Positions 1 through 8,466 are shown, counted from the stretch's first letter. The stretch is DNA of 64,000 bases from Sphingomonas phyllosphaerae 5.2 (GCF_000419605.1 NZ_ATTI01000001.1:3692501-3756500), one strand, 5' to 3'. Numbers and translations are program-made. The notes: a model not told the origin generated them from the sequence alone.

Positions 1-465
1 GTGTCGAGCAATTTCGAGCGGCTGCTGTTCGACCTCGGCGGGCGCGACGGCGCGGCGCTGGCAGAGCAGATGCGCAGCTTCGAGGATGCGCGCGCGATCC
101 GGCTGACCAACGCACAGACCCAGGGTGCCGCGGACCTGTTCGTCGGCGAACGCGTCGACAGCGACGACATGGCCCGTGCGATGCGCCACGCGCACGAGCG
201 GTCCGGGCAGGTGATCGATCCGCATACCGCCATCGCCCTGGCCGCCGCGCACCGCCACGCGCAGCCGGGGGTGCCGATGGTGACGCTGGCGACCGCGCAT
301 CCCGCGAAGTTCGGCGACGCGGTAGAGCGCTCGACCGGTACGCGTCCGGTCCTGCCGGCGCGCGTCGGCGACCTGTTCGAGCGCGAGGAACGCTTCGTGA
401 CGCTCGACGCCACCTATGAGGCGGTGAGCGGCTATGTCGCCGACCACGCCGTGCCGCGCGCCTGA
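1..465 (+). CDS. thrC: Threonine synthase, C-terminal part (cut by window edge)
   Basis: This is the last ~154 residues of threonine synthase, the PLP enzyme that turns O-phosphohomoserine into threonine in the cytoplasm. The sequence starts inside the gene, so the true start is upstream; the family is usually about 460 residues long. Seen here: the segment SSNFERLLFDL near the left edge and ATAHPAKFGDAV around residue 98, both characteristic of the threonine synthase C-terminal half. The gene ends two bases before the next start codon, so it is probably cotranscribed with the methyltransferase. The PLP lysine lies in the missing part and cannot be checked. Confidence 0.93.
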   Translation: MSSNFERLLFDLGGRDGAALAEQMRSFEDARAIRLTNAQTQGAADLFVGERVDSDDMARAMRHAHERSGQVIDPHTAIALAAAHRHAQPGVPMVTLATAHPAKFGDAVERSTGTRPVLPARVGDLFEREERFVTLDATYEAVSGYVADHAVPRA

Positions 466-467
466 CC

Positions 468-1349
468 ATGGAATTGTCGACGCTGATCGGCGAGCCGTGG
501 GCGGATTACGGGCTGATCGATTCGGGAAACGGTCGCAAGCTGGAGCGATACGGCCGCTTCCGCTTCATCCGCCCCGAGCCGCAGGCGCTCTGGGCACCGG
601 CCGGGAACGACTGGCGCGCGCAGGGCGAGTTCGTACCGGGCAGCGACGAGGAAGGCGGCGGCCAATGGCAGTTCGCCGAACCGGTGCCGCGCGACGGCTG
701 GCCGCTGGCGTGGGGAGAGGGCGACGCGCGCGTCCGCTTCACCGCGCAGACGACGCCCTTCCGCCACCTCGGCTTCTTTCCCGACATGGCGCCGGTGTGG
801 TCGTGGATGCGCGGGCGCGTTGCGGGGACCGCGGCGCCGGAATGCCTGAACCTGTTCGGTTACACCGGGGTCGGCACGCTGGCGATGTCGGCGGTCGGCG
901 CCAGGATGGTGCATGTCGATGCATCGAAGAAGTCGGTCGAGGCGGCGCGCGGCAATGCGGCGCTTTCCGGACTGGGCGACGCCCCGGTGCGATGGATCGT
1001 CGACGATGCCGCGAAGTTCGTAGCGCGCGAGGTGCGACGCGGGCGACGCTATGACGGCATCCTGCTCGATCCGCCGAAGTACGGGCGCGGGCCGGATGGC
1101 GAGGTGTGGCGGCTGGAGGAACATCTGCCGGCGCTGATCGCGGATTGCCGGCAGTTGCTGGATGCCGAGTCGCGCTATCTGTTCCTGACCGTCTATGCGG
1201 TGCGGATGTCGGCGCTGGCGATCGGCGAGATGCTGCGCCAGGCGTTCGCCGACCTGCCGGGGCGCGTCGAGGCAGGCGAACTGGCGGTGCGCGAGGAAGC
1301 ACGCGGACTGGCGTTGCCGACCGCGATCTGGGCGCGGTGGTCGCGATAG
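468..1349 (+). CDS. Class I SAM-dependent methyltransferase (RlmI-like, 23S rRNA type)
   Basis: A 293-residue methyltransferase. An N-terminal ~100 residues of unknown fold lead into a Rossmann SAM domain: motif I CLNLFGYTGVGTLAM at residues 126-140, an acidic residue after the next strand (VHVDASKKSVE), and motif IV LLDPPKYGRG near residue 199. The DPP[KF]Y form together with the FGYTG motif is typical of the RlmI/RlmK-like rRNA cytosine methyltransferase superfamily; the exact target base cannot be read from sequence. It begins two bases after thrC, which suggests cotranscription rather than shared function. The start is the first ATG after the thrC stop. Confidence 0.82.
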   Translation: MELSTLIGEPWADYGLIDSGNGRKLERYGRFRFIRPEPQALWAPAGNDWRAQGEFVPGSDEEGGGQWQFAEPVPRDGWPLAWGEGDARVRFTAQTTPFRHLGFFPDMAPVWSWMRGRVAGTAAPECLNLFGYTGVGTLAMSAVGARMVHVDASKKSVEAARGNAALSGLGDAPVRWIVDDAAKFVAREVRRGRRYDGILLDPPKYGRGPDGEVWRLEEHLPALIADCRQLLDAESRYLFLTVYAVRMSALAIGEMLRQAFADLPGRVEAGELAVREEARGLALPTAIWARWSR

Positions 1350-1552
1350 CAATTCCCTCCGCGTGGCGAGCGGTTGAGGGTGCTCCGCCTCTGGGTCAGC
1401 AAGCGCGGCGCGAACGATTCAGGACGTGCTGATCCGGCTCTGAATCGCTTTGCCGCGTTCGAAGTCCCGGATGGAGGCAATGTCGGATCACGCGCCGGCC
1501 TGCCGCTCACGTCACGGCGACGACGGCGCGGTTCTTCCCGCGTCTCACCGGC

Positions 1553-2188
1553 CTACTCGCTCCCCGCGCGCATCGCCGCGCCCGCCACGACCGGCGCACC
1601 GGCGACCAGCACCAGGCTGACCGCCGCGAGCAGCTTCAACCCACTTGCCCCGCCATCGATCGCGCCCGCGCCGAAGATCAGCAGCGGCACGGCAAGCGGC
1701 AGCATCACCAGTCCCGCGACGGCGCCCGCCCCGCGCAACCCCGCGACCAGTGCGCCGGTGGCGACCGCCAGCGCGGCAAGCCCGGGCGTGCCGAGCGCGA
1801 GCCCCGCCTCGACCAGCAGCAGGCGCCCGGCGGACACGTCGAGCAGCCCCGCGGCGATCACCGCCGCCAGCATCAACGGCGGCGCAAACGCGCACCAATG
1901 CGCAGCGATCTTCACCGCCGCGACCATCGCCGGCGATATCCCGCGCACCGCCAGCTGATCGAGCACGCCTGCCTCGAGATCGGGCTGTACCAGCCGCTCG
2001 ACCGGGAGCAGCGCGGCGAGCAGTGCCGCGGCCCAGATCACCCCGCCCCCGACTCGCGCCAGCAGTGCCGCATCGGGGCCGATCGCGAACGGGAACAGCA
2101 ACGCCACGAGGAGGAAGAACGCGATCACCAACGTCGCGCCGCCGCCGGCATAGCCACGCCGCACGTCGCGCCAGAACAGGGCGATCAC
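1553..2188 (-). CDS. ccmB: Haem exporter permease CcmB
   Basis: A 211-residue, very hydrophobic protein with about six membrane segments, matching CcmB (usually ~220 residues), the membrane subunit that works with CcmA and CcmC/CcmD in delivering haem to CcmE for c-type cytochrome maturation. Visible family features are the N-terminal LFWRDVRRGYAGGG segment and the cytoplasmic loop VERLVQPDLEAGVLDQLAVRG. The GTG start lies inside the first copy, in plus-strand order, of an 11-bp tandem repeat separating it from ccmA; an earlier in-frame start is prevented by stops generated by the repeat. It follows ccmA in the same operon. Confidence 0.88.
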   Translation of the reverse strand: MIALFWRDVRRGYAGGGATLVIAFFLLVALLFPFAIGPDAALLARVGGGVIWAAALLAALLPVERLVQPDLEAGVLDQLAVRGISPAMVAAVKIAAHWCAFAPPLMLAAVIAAGLLDVSAGRLLLVEAGLALGTPGLAALAVATGALVAGLRGAGAVAGLVMLPLAVPLLIFGAGAIDGGASGLKLLAAVSLVLVAGAPVVAGAAMRAGSE

Positions 2189-2228
2189 AGGGCGATCACA
2201 GCGCGATCACAGCGCGATCACAGCGCGA
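2179..2228. repeat. 11-bp tandem repeat at the ccmA/ccmB junction
   Basis: Four complete copies of an 11-bp unit (G[G/C]GCGATCACA) run from 2179 to 2222, followed by a 6-base partial copy to 2228. On the minus strand each unit reads TGTGATCGCSC, so every copy carries both a potential GTG start and a TGA stop, shifted by one frame per copy because 11 is not a multiple of 3. The ccmA stop lies in the copy nearest ccmA and the ccmB start in the copy nearest ccmB. One copy alone would give a GTGA overlap. Confidence 0.9.
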
Positions 2229-2787
2229 CCGTCGCGGCATCGGGCACCGCCAGCGGCTGGTGTGTGGTCACCACCACCGCCCCGCCGCCGGCGCGGTGCC
2301 CGTCGATCAATCCCTCCAGCCGCGCGACCGCCGCCACGTCCAGCCCGCTCGCGGGCTCGTCGAGCAACCACAGGTCGGCGCCGGCCGCGACGACACGCGC
2401 CAGCGCGGCGCGGCGGCGCTGCCCGGTCGACAGCAGCCGTACCGGAACATCGGCAAGCTCGTCCAACTCGACCGCGGACAGCGCCGCGGCGATGCGGATG
2501 TCGGCGTGCCCGCGGCGGTCCAGCACCGCCCAGAAGCGTAACGCCTCTCCCAGCCGCCGCTCTCCGTCGAGCGCCGCCGCCTCGCCCAGCCATGCCACCG
2601 TACCGTCGCGCGTGACGCTACCCGCGGCCGGCGGCAGCAGCCCCGCGAGGACGCGCAGCAGGCTCGATTTACCCGCGCCGTTCGCACCGGTGACCAGCAG
2701 TGCACCGCCGCGCGGCACCATCAGGTCCAGCTCCTCCGCCAGCACCCGCCCGCCGCGCGCCACGGCCAGCGCGTGCGTCGTCAGCAC
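2218..2787 (-). CDS. ccmA: Haem exporter ATP-binding protein CcmA
   Basis: A 189-residue ABC ATPase that energises the Ccm system I haem-release step on the inner membrane. Seen: Walker A GANGAGKSS (residues 34-42), a divergent signature LSTGQRRR (119-126), Walker B LWLLDEP (139-145) and the H-loop TTHQ (174-177). The short length and the LSTGQ/RRR signature are typical of CcmA. The start is a GTG that overlaps the end of the upstream peptidase gene by 7 bases. The C-terminal codons and the stop fall in the tandem repeat that joins it to ccmB. Other ccm genes are not in this window. Confidence 0.9.
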   Translation of the reverse strand: MLTTHALAVARGGRVLAEELDLMVPRGGALLVTGANGAGKSSLLRVLAGLLPPAAGSVTRDGTVAWLGEAAALDGERRLGEALRFWAVLDRRGHADIRIAAALSAVELDELADVPVRLLSTGQRRRAALARVVAAGADLWLLDEPASGLDVAAVARLEGLIDGHRAGGGAVVVTTHQPLAVPDAATVAL

Positions 2788-3212
2788 GCCCCGTCTGCCA
2801 CCGCGTCTTCCAGCGCATGCATGTCATCGTCCGACAGGCCGAAATGGTGGCCGATCTCGTGGATCGTCACGTGCGCGACCAGATCGTCGAGCCGCACGTC
2901 CGTTTCGCACCATTCGGCAAGGATCGCCTGCCGATACAGATGGATGCGGTCAGGCAGCGCGGCGCTGTCGAACGCGCTCTTCTCGCCGATCGGGCGACCG
3001 TGGTAGATGCCGGTCAGCTCCAGTGGATGCTCCAGCCCGACCGCGGCGAGCGTTTCGGCATCCGCCTCCTCCTCGACCAGCAGCACGATATCGCCGAGAT
3101 GCGCCCGGAACTCGGCAGGCAGGCGCGCGATCACGCCGCGCGCCTGCGCTTCTATCGCGTCCGCGGAGGGCGCGGTGCCCATTGCCTCTTGCCCGTCCAT
3201 GCCGCTGGTCAT
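2781..3212 (-). CDS. Small zincin-like metallopeptidase family protein
   Basis: A 143-residue protein with a zinc motif [13 protein letters not shown] near residues 117-129, i.e. HExxHxxGxxD, placing it in the short neutral zinc metallopeptidase family common in alphaproteobacteria and actinobacteria. No signal peptide is visible, so a cytoplasmic location is likely. The substrate is unknown. It sits upstream of ccmA with a 7-base overlap, so it may be part of the ccm transcript. Its start is 34 bp from the divergent phhB start, leaving a very short shared promoter region. The N-terminal methionine choice is uncertain because several occur in the first 11 residues. Confidence 0.75.
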   Translation of the reverse strand: MTSGMDGQEAMGTAPSADAIEAQARGVIARLPAEFRAHLGDIVLLVEEEADAETLAAVGLEHPLELTGIYHGRPIGEKSAFDSAALPDRIHLYRQAILAEWCETDVRLDDLVAHVTIHEIGHHFGLSDDDMHALEDAVADGAC

Positions 3213-3246
3213 ACCGCTCCGGGCATCGCAGCGGAAGGGAGAGGTG

Positions 3247-3549
3247 ATGGCCGGGACGATCGAACCGCTGAGCGAGGCCGAACGCGCCGATGCGCTCGAT
3301 GCCTTGCCGGATTGGGATTACGACGAGGGGCGCGACGCGATCACGCGGTCGATCGTGTTCACCGACTTCGCCGAGGCGTTCGGTTTCATGGCGCAGGTGG
3401 CATTGCTCGCCGAACGCGCCGACCACCATCCCGAGTGGAGCAACGTCTGGAATCGCGTCGAAATCCTGCTGACGACGCACGATGCGGGCGGCCTTTCGGG
3501 GCGCGATATCGAACTCGCGACCGCGATCGACGCGATCCTGGGTGGGTGA
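3247..3549 (+). CDS. phhB: 4a-hydroxytetrahydrobiopterin dehydratase (pterin-4a-carbinolamine dehydratase)
   Basis: A 100-residue protein of the PCD/DCoH family, which dehydrates 4a-hydroxytetrahydropterin formed during aromatic amino acid hydroxylation. The diagnostic pattern [13 protein letters not shown] followed by [17 protein letters not shown] covers residues ~59-92 and includes the paired active-site histidines. Length matches the family. No phenylalanine hydroxylase lies next to it. The ATG at 3247 follows GGGAGAGGTG, a good ribosome-binding site, whereas longer in-frame extension upstream would run into the divergent peptidase gene. Confidence 0.9.
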   Translation: MAGTIEPLSEAERADALDALPDWDYDEGRDAITRSIVFTDFAEAFGFMAQVALLAERADHHPEWSNVWNRVEILLTTHDAGGLSGRDIELATAIDAILGG

Positions 3550-3624
3550 CGCAGGCGGTCGACTGATCGCCATCAAGCTGATTCATCGGAACGATCACGA
3601 CCGATCATCCGTACTCGCTGGCTT

Positions 3625-4347
3625 ATGCCGGCACCTGAAACACCCATGTTCCGCTGGATCCATCACGCGCAAGCCGAGCTGGAATCCATGCTTCACGCGC
3701 ATGTCGCGGATCGCGCCTTCCCTTGCGTCGGCGCGAAGGCGGCAATGGCGAAGGGGACGCTGAACGTTCTGGCGTGCACGCGGATCGACAGCGCATGGGA
3801 CGACCTGCGCATCCACGACGGGCTGGTGCAGTTTGCCGCCGCCTATCGCCGGGATCCGACATTGTTCCGCAGCTTCGCAGTGGTATTCGACGGACCGGAG
3901 ACGCTGGACGAGCCGGCGTTCGAGGCGGCGCTGTGGCAGCGTATCCAGTCGCTGTCCGACAAGGACGTGTGGCGCGGTCAGGAATATGATGCGCGGGTCA
4001 GCCACGATCCGCAGGACTCGCATTTCTCGCTGAGCTTCGGCGGTGAGGCGTTCTTCGTCGTCGGCCTGCACGCGCAGGCATCACGTCCGGCGCGGCGCTT
4101 CGGCCGCCCAACGCTGGTGTTCAACCTGCACGACCAGTTCGAGCAGCTGCGCGCCGACGGGCGCTACGAGACCATGCGGGAGGCGATCATGGTGCGCGAC
4201 GAGGCGATCGCCGGGTCGCGCAACCCGATGCTCGCACGGCACGGCGAGACCAGCGAGGCGCGGCAATATAGCGGGCGCGTGGTCGACGAGGCGTGGCGTT
4301 GCCCGTTTCATTATGCCGGCACCGCCGAGGACACGAAGCACGCATGA
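3625..4347 (+). CDS. YqcI/YcgG family protein (GntA-type haem-dependent N-hydroxylase family)
   Basis: A 240-residue protein of the YqcI/YcgG family. The family includes GntA, a haem-dependent N-hydroxylase of a guanidino amino acid in guanitoxin synthesis, so an N-oxygenating role is possible but not shown here. Recognisable features are RAFPCVGAKAA near residue 31, the central SHDPQDSHFSLSFGGEAF segment, RFGRPTLVFNLHDQFEQLR, and the terminal WRCPFHYAG. No signal peptide. Its stop overlaps the start of a DUF1989 gene (ATGA), so the two proteins are very probably made together. An alternative start is the methionine at residue 8. Confidence 0.72.
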   Translation: MPAPETPMFRWIHHAQAELESMLHAHVADRAFPCVGAKAAMAKGTLNVLACTRIDSAWDDLRIHDGLVQFAAAYRRDPTLFRSFAVVFDGPETLDEPAFEAALWQRIQSLSDKDVWRGQEYDARVSHDPQDSHFSLSFGGEAFFVVGLHAQASRPARRFGRPTLVFNLHDQFEQLRADGRYETMREAIMVRDEAIAGSRNPMLARHGETSEARQYSGRVVDEAWRCPFHYAGTAEDTKHA

Positions 4348-4934
4348 CCGGACAGGTGCACGAGATCGCCCCCCGCAGCGGCGCGGGGTTCGCGCTGTCG
4401 GCCGGGCAGACCCTGACGGTGATCGACCCGCGTGGCGTGCAGGTCGCCGACTTGCTGGCCTACAATGCCGCCGACGTGCGCGAGGTGCTGTCATCGGGGC
4501 GGACGCTGGATTATGCCGAGACGATCCGGCTTACGACCGGGCACAGCCTCTATTCGAACCGATCGAACGTGATGCTGGAGATCGTCGAGGATAGCGTCGG
4601 GCGGCACGACTTCCTGCTGACGCCGTGCTCCTACGCCACCTTCGACCATTTCTATCCCGACCTGCCACGGCATCGCGGTTGCTTCGGCAACCTTGCCGAA
4701 GCGCTGGCGCCATGGGGCATCACCGAGGACATGATCCCGGTCGCGTTCAATTGCTTCATGAACGTGCCCGTCGACTCCGCAACCGGCCGGCTCGAAGTGT
4801 TGCCGCCGGTCAGCAAGGCGGGCGACCGGATCGTGTTGCGCGCGGCGATGGACGTGGTGATCGGCCTGACCGCCTGTTCGGCGCCGGCGTCGAACGGGGG
4901 CAGTTTCAAGCCGATCCACTACCGCGTGGACTAG
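4344..4934 (+). CDS. DUF1989 / urea carboxylase-associated family protein
   Basis: A 196-residue protein that is essentially one DUF1989 domain, the family known from urea carboxylase-associated proteins (UAAP). Seen: an N-terminal GQTLTVIDPRGVQVADLLAYN, LLTPCSYATFDHFY, the histidine/cysteine pair in RHRGCFGN, FNCFMNVPVDSATGRLEV and a terminal ACSAPASNG. The conserved Cys and His suggest a metal site. The enzymatic activity, if any, is not established. The start overlaps the stop of the preceding YqcI/YcgG gene by 4 bases. No urea carboxylase, allophanate hydrolase or urea transporter is nearby. Confidence 0.82.
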   Translation: MTGQVHEIAPRSGAGFALSAGQTLTVIDPRGVQVADLLAYNAADVREVLSSGRTLDYAETIRLTTGHSLYSNRSNVMLEIVEDSVGRHDFLLTPCSYATFDHFYPDLPRHRGCFGNLAEALAPWGITEDMIPVAFNCFMNVPVDSATGRLEVLPPVSKAGDRIVLRAAMDVVIGLTACSAPASNGGSFKPIHYRVD

Positions 4935-5092
4935 ACCATTGCATGGCGCTCCGCCTCTTCGGCGCGCGCCGCGTACCGCGCGGCGAGATCGAGATGGAGG
5001 CGGCGGATCGCGGCTTCGCAGGCAGTCCGCGCGCGCTGCTGCTCCTGTGCGACGCGGCGGCGGAAATAGGCGACGTCGTTGCTGGAAGACAT
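4931..5092 (-). CDS. Small hypothetical protein, 53 residues
   Basis: A short reading frame beginning at the second of two close ATGs; AGGAG lies 7 bases before it, which favours this start over the one 6 bases upstream. The product is charged and helical-looking, rich in Arg, Ala and Glu (for example FRRRVAQEQQRARTACEAAIR), with no membrane segment or known motif. It is convergent with the DUF1989 gene and overlaps its end by 4 bases. It faces away from fdhD, leaving about 130 bp for divergent promoters. Coding status rests on the ribosome-binding site and composition only. Confidence 0.45.
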   Translation of the reverse strand: MSSSNDVAYFRRRVAQEQQRARTACEAAIRRLHLDLAARYAARAEEAERHAMV

Positions 5093-5224
5093 GGACATGC
5101 TCCTGACCCGAGGGGTGACGATACGCGTGCGACAGGGGCGAGTGTGCGATCGTTCCGGCACGGATGCTTTCACATCGATCACGAATTTCGTGGCGAAAAC
5201 ATGCCGATGGAATGATGTGGATCA

Positions 5225-6010
5225 ATGACGATCCTGCATAGTTTCCGTCGCCACGCCCGCGACTCCGGCGACTCCGAATCGAGTCGCGACGTGGTCGAGG
5301 AAGCGCCGGTCGCGATCGAGGTGAACGGCATCGGCTATGCCGTGATGATGGCGACGCCGGCCGACATCGGCGACTTCGCGACGGGGTTTGCGCTGGCCGA
5401 GCGGATCGTCGCATCGGCCGGGGAGATCGAGGCGCTGGACGTGCACGACACCGGGCGCGGGACGATCGTGCGGCTCGCGGTGCCGCCGGCCCGCGCCGCG
5501 GCGGTGATGGAGCGGGTGCGGCGGCGGACCAGCGACAGTTCATGCGGATTGTGCGGGATGGACAATCTCGACGCGGTGCATCGCCCCCTGCCCCGCGTAC
5601 CGTCGAGCGACGTACCCGCGGAAGCGATCTTCGCCGCGCTGGGCGCGATGCGGGCTCACCAGCCGCTGCACCGCACGACCGGCGCGGCGCATGCGGCGAT
5701 GCTCTGCGATGCGGGTGGCGCGGTCCGGCTGGCGCGCGAGGATGTCGGACGACACAATGCATTCGACAAGCTGATCGGCGCGATGGCGCGCGCCGGGCTG
5801 GGCTGGGACGGTGGATTCGCGCTGCTGTCGTCGCGCTGCTCCTACGAGCTGGTCGAGAAGGCGGCGCTGGCAGGATGCCCGATGCTGGTGACGGTCTCGG
5901 CCGCGACCAGCCTGGCACTGGAGCGCGCCGCCGCCGCCGGGCTGACGCTGGTGTCGCTGGCCCGTGACGATGCGGTGCTTTTTTCCGACCCGCGCGTTCC
6001 GGAGGCATGA
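5225..6010 (+). CDS. fdhD: Formate dehydrogenase accessory sulfurtransferase FdhD
   Basis: A 261-residue cytoplasmic protein of the FdhD family, which passes sulfur from a cysteine desulfurase to the bis-MGD molybdenum cofactor before insertion into formate dehydrogenase-type enzymes. The essential CxxC is visible in SSCGLCGMDN (C107, C110), and the C-terminal half carries REDVGRHNAFDKLIG and SRCSYELVEKAALAGCP, both family hallmarks. It overlaps the start of the oxidoreductase gene by 4 bases, so the chaperone and its probable client are cotranslated. The first ~25 residues are poorly conserved-looking, and the exact start is slightly uncertain. Confidence 0.93.
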   Translation: MTILHSFRRHARDSGDSESSRDVVEEAPVAIEVNGIGYAVMMATPADIGDFATGFALAERIVASAGEIEALDVHDTGRGTIVRLAVPPARAAAVMERVRRRTSDSSCGLCGMDNLDAVHRPLPRVPSSDVPAEAIFAALGAMRAHQPLHRTTGAAHAAMLCDAGGAVRLAREDVGRHNAFDKLIGAMARAGLGWDGGFALLSSRCSYELVEKAALAGCPMLVTVSAATSLALERAAAAGLTLVSLARDDAVLFSDPRVPEA

Positions 6011-8271
6011 CCGAGCAGCACGACGATCGCCCCGACTTCACTCCTTATGAAGGCCCCGCGGGCGGATGGGGGTCGATGCGCTCACTGGCCGACATCATCC
6101 CGCGCGAGAAGAACATCGCGCAGACCTCCGCCGAGCTACTCCGCCAGAACAAGCCCGACGGCTTCGCCTGCGTCAGCTGCGCATGGTCGAAGCCGCACCC
6201 GCCCGGCCCGGTCGAGTTCTGCGAGAACGGCGCCAAGGCGACCGCCTGGGAGATCACCAGCCAGCGCGTGACCCCCGATTTCTTTCGTCGCCACACGCTG
6301 ACCGAGCTGCGCGGCTGGAGCGATTACCGGCTGGAAGAGGCCGGGCGGCTGACGCATCCGATGAAATACGATGCGGCCAGCGACAAATATGTCGTGGCAC
6401 CGTGGGAAGAGGCGTTCGCGGCGATCGGGGCGACGCTGAAGTCGCTGCCGCCGCGATCGGCGGTGTTCTACGCTTCGGGTCGCGCCAGCCTCGAGACGTC
6501 GTACATGTGGCAGTTGATGGCGCGCTTGTATGGCAGCCAGAACCTGCCCGACAGTTCAAACATGTGCCACGAATCGACCTCCGTGGGGCTCAAGACGTCG
6601 ATCGGGGTGCCGGTCGGCACGACACGGCTGGAGGATTTCGACAGCACGGACTGCATCCTGCACTTCGGGCAGAACGTCGCAACCAACAGCCCGCGGATGC
6701 TGCACCAGCTGCGCGGGGTGGCGAAACGCGCGGCCGACATCATCGTGTTCAACCCCCTCAAGGAGCGCGGGCTGGAGCGGTTCACGGACCCGCAGAACCC
6801 GGTCGAAATGGCGACCGGCAAGGAGACGCAGATCGCCAGCCAATATCATCAGGTGAAGTCCGGCGGCGACCTGGCGGCGATGACCGGGATCGCCAAATGG
6901 CTGCTCGAACACGATGCGATCGACCACGACTTCATCGCGCAGCACACCCACGATTTCGCGCCGTTCGCCGAAAAGGTGCGCGCCACCGGATGGGACGAGA
7001 TCGAACGCGAATCGGGGCTGACGCGCGCCGCGATCGAGCGTGCCGCCGCCGCTTACGGGCGCGCGAAGGCGGCGATGGCGATCTACGGCATGGGGCTGAC
7101 GCAGCACGTGAAGGGCGTCGACAACGTGCGGATGCTCGTGAACCTGATGCTGCTGCGCGGCAACATCGGCCGACCCGGCGCGGGGCTGTGTCCGGTCCGC
7201 GGGCATAGCAACGTGCAGGGACAGCGCACGGTAGGCATCACCGAGAAGACGGAGCTGGCACCGGTCGAGGAACTGAAGGAGCGCTACGGCTTCTCGCCGC
7301 CGACCGAGAAAGGGCTGGATACGGTCGAGACGTGCCGCGGGATCATCGACGGCACCGTGAAGGCGTTCCTGTCGCTGGGCGGCAATTTCGTGCGCGCGGC
7401 GCCGGAGACCGATCTGGTCGAGGAAGGCTGGGCGCGGATGGACCTGTCGGTGCAGATCGCGACCAAGCTGAACCGAAGCCACCTGATCCCCGCCGCCGGC
7501 GGAACGTGGTTGCTGCCGTGCCTGGGGCGGATCGAGCGCGACCTGCAGGCGACGGGTCCGCAGCGGGTGACGATCGAAGATTCCACCAGCGTGATCCATC
7601 CCTCACTGGGCAAGGTGGAGCCGGCCAGCCCGCACCTGCTGTCCGAACCGGCCATCGTCGCCGGGATCGCCAAGGCGACCCTGCCCGCGAATGCGGCGGT
7701 CGACTGGGACGCATGGGTCGGCGACTATGCGCTGGTCCGCGACGAGATCGCAGCGGTGTTCCCGCACTTCTTCGCGCGCTTCAACCAGCGACTGGAGGAA
7801 GAGAAAGGCGGGTTCTGGAAGGGCAACAAGGCCGCCGGACGCGAATGGGATACCGAAAGCGGCAAGGCCGAGTTCCTGGTGCCGGACGTGATGAATGCCA
7901 CCGGCTTCACGGAAGCCGACGGACGGTTCCGGTTGCTGACGTTGCGCTCCAACGACCAGTTCAACACCACGATCTACGGTTATTCGGATCGTTTCCGCGG
8001 GATCAACGGCACGCGGCAGGTGGTGCTGATGAACCGCGACGACATCGCACGTGCCGGGCTGGCCGCCGGGCAGAAGGTGACGCTCGCCACCGATGCCGAG
8101 GACAACCACGATCGGCGTGTCGGCGACCTGACCGTCGTGGAATATGACCTGCCGGCCGGGTGCATCGCGGCTTATTATCCCGAGTGCAATCCGCTGATCC
8201 CGCTGGCGCATCATGCCGAGGAGAGCCACGTGCCGGCGGCCAAGTCGGTGCCGGTACGGATCGTCGCATGA
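6007..8271 (+). CDS. FdhF/YdeP family molybdopterin oxidoreductase (formate dehydrogenase-like)
   Basis: A 754-residue cytoplasmic bis-MGD molybdoenzyme of the YdeP/FdhF group. Cysteines C55, C58 and C72 in DGFACVSCAW...FCENG resemble the N-terminal iron-sulfur site, with only three cysteines in that motif. SNMCHESTSVGL (C187) sits where formate dehydrogenases have their Sec/Cys molybdenum ligand. The C-terminal molydop-binding domain begins around residue 640 (FRLLTLRSNDQFNTT). No Tat signal. It is coupled to fdhD by an ATGA overlap, supporting a sulfurated cofactor. No NAD- or quinone-linked partner subunit is encoded here, so the electron acceptor and true substrate are unknown. Confidence 0.85.
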   Translation: MTEQHDDRPDFTPYEGPAGGWGSMRSLADIIPREKNIAQTSAELLRQNKPDGFACVSCAWSKPHPPGPVEFCENGAKATAWEITSQRVTPDFFRRHTLTELRGWSDYRLEEAGRLTHPMKYDAASDKYVVAPWEEAFAAIGATLKSLPPRSAVFYASGRASLETSYMWQLMARLYGSQNLPDSSNMCHESTSVGLKTSIGVPVGTTRLEDFDSTDCILHFGQNVATNSPRMLHQLRGVAKRAADIIVFNPLKERGLERFTDPQNPVEMATGKETQIASQYHQVKSGGDLAAMTGIAKWLLEHDAIDHDFIAQHTHDFAPFAEKVRATGWDEIERESGLTRAAIERAAAAYGRAKAAMAIYGMGLTQHVKGVDNVRMLVNLMLLRGNIGRPGAGLCPVRGHSNVQGQRTVGITEKTELAPVEELKERYGFSPPTEKGLDTVETCRGIIDGTVKAFLSLGGNFVRAAPETDLVEEGWARMDLSVQIATKLNRSHLIPAAGGTWLLPCLGRIERDLQATGPQRVTIEDSTSVIHPSLGKVEPASPHLLSEPAIVAGIAKATLPANAAVDWDAWVGDYALVRDEIAAVFPHFFARFNQRLEEEKGGFWKGNKAAGREWDTESGKAEFLVPDVMNATGFTEADGRFRLLTLRSNDQFNTTIYGYSDRFRGINGTRQVVLMNRDDIARAGLAAGQKVTLATDAEDNHDRRVGDLTVVEYDLPAGCIAAYYPECNPLIPLAHHAEESHVPAAKSVPVRIVA

Positions 8272-8377
8272 TCGTGGCTGACGATAGCTGACCCCCTACG
8301 GCGGTGCTGCGCCGGCAACCCGCTTCTCCTCCTACGTGGAGGAACAGCCGAGAGCGGCGCATCCCCGGTCCTTGCCG

Positions 8378-8406
8378 TTGACCCACGGGACACCGGCATA
8401 ATTATG
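8378..8406 (+). promoter_or_regulatory. Possible sigma-70-type promoter for the TonB-receptor-like gene
   Basis: TTGACC at 8378-8383 is followed after 17 bases by ATTATG at 8401-8406, or after 15 bases by TAATTA. It lies about 60 bp before the next start codon in the 195-bp gap after the molybdoenzyme gene. The -35 is good and the -10 is only fair. Confidence 0.35.
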
Positions 8407-8466
8407 CGACAAGTCGGCGATAGCGCCATCGTTGCCGCTCGACCTCATGCGCGGCTGGGGTAACAC

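Noticed and set aside
4491..6041. A 516-codon minus-strand frame over DUF1989 and fdhD
   Set aside because: Overlaps two recognisable families; the translation is Arg/Ser/Pro-rich.
8330..8350. Short TCCTCC/GGAGGA hairpin after the molybdoenzyme gene
   Set aside because: The stem is short and no U-tract follows, so it was not called a terminator.
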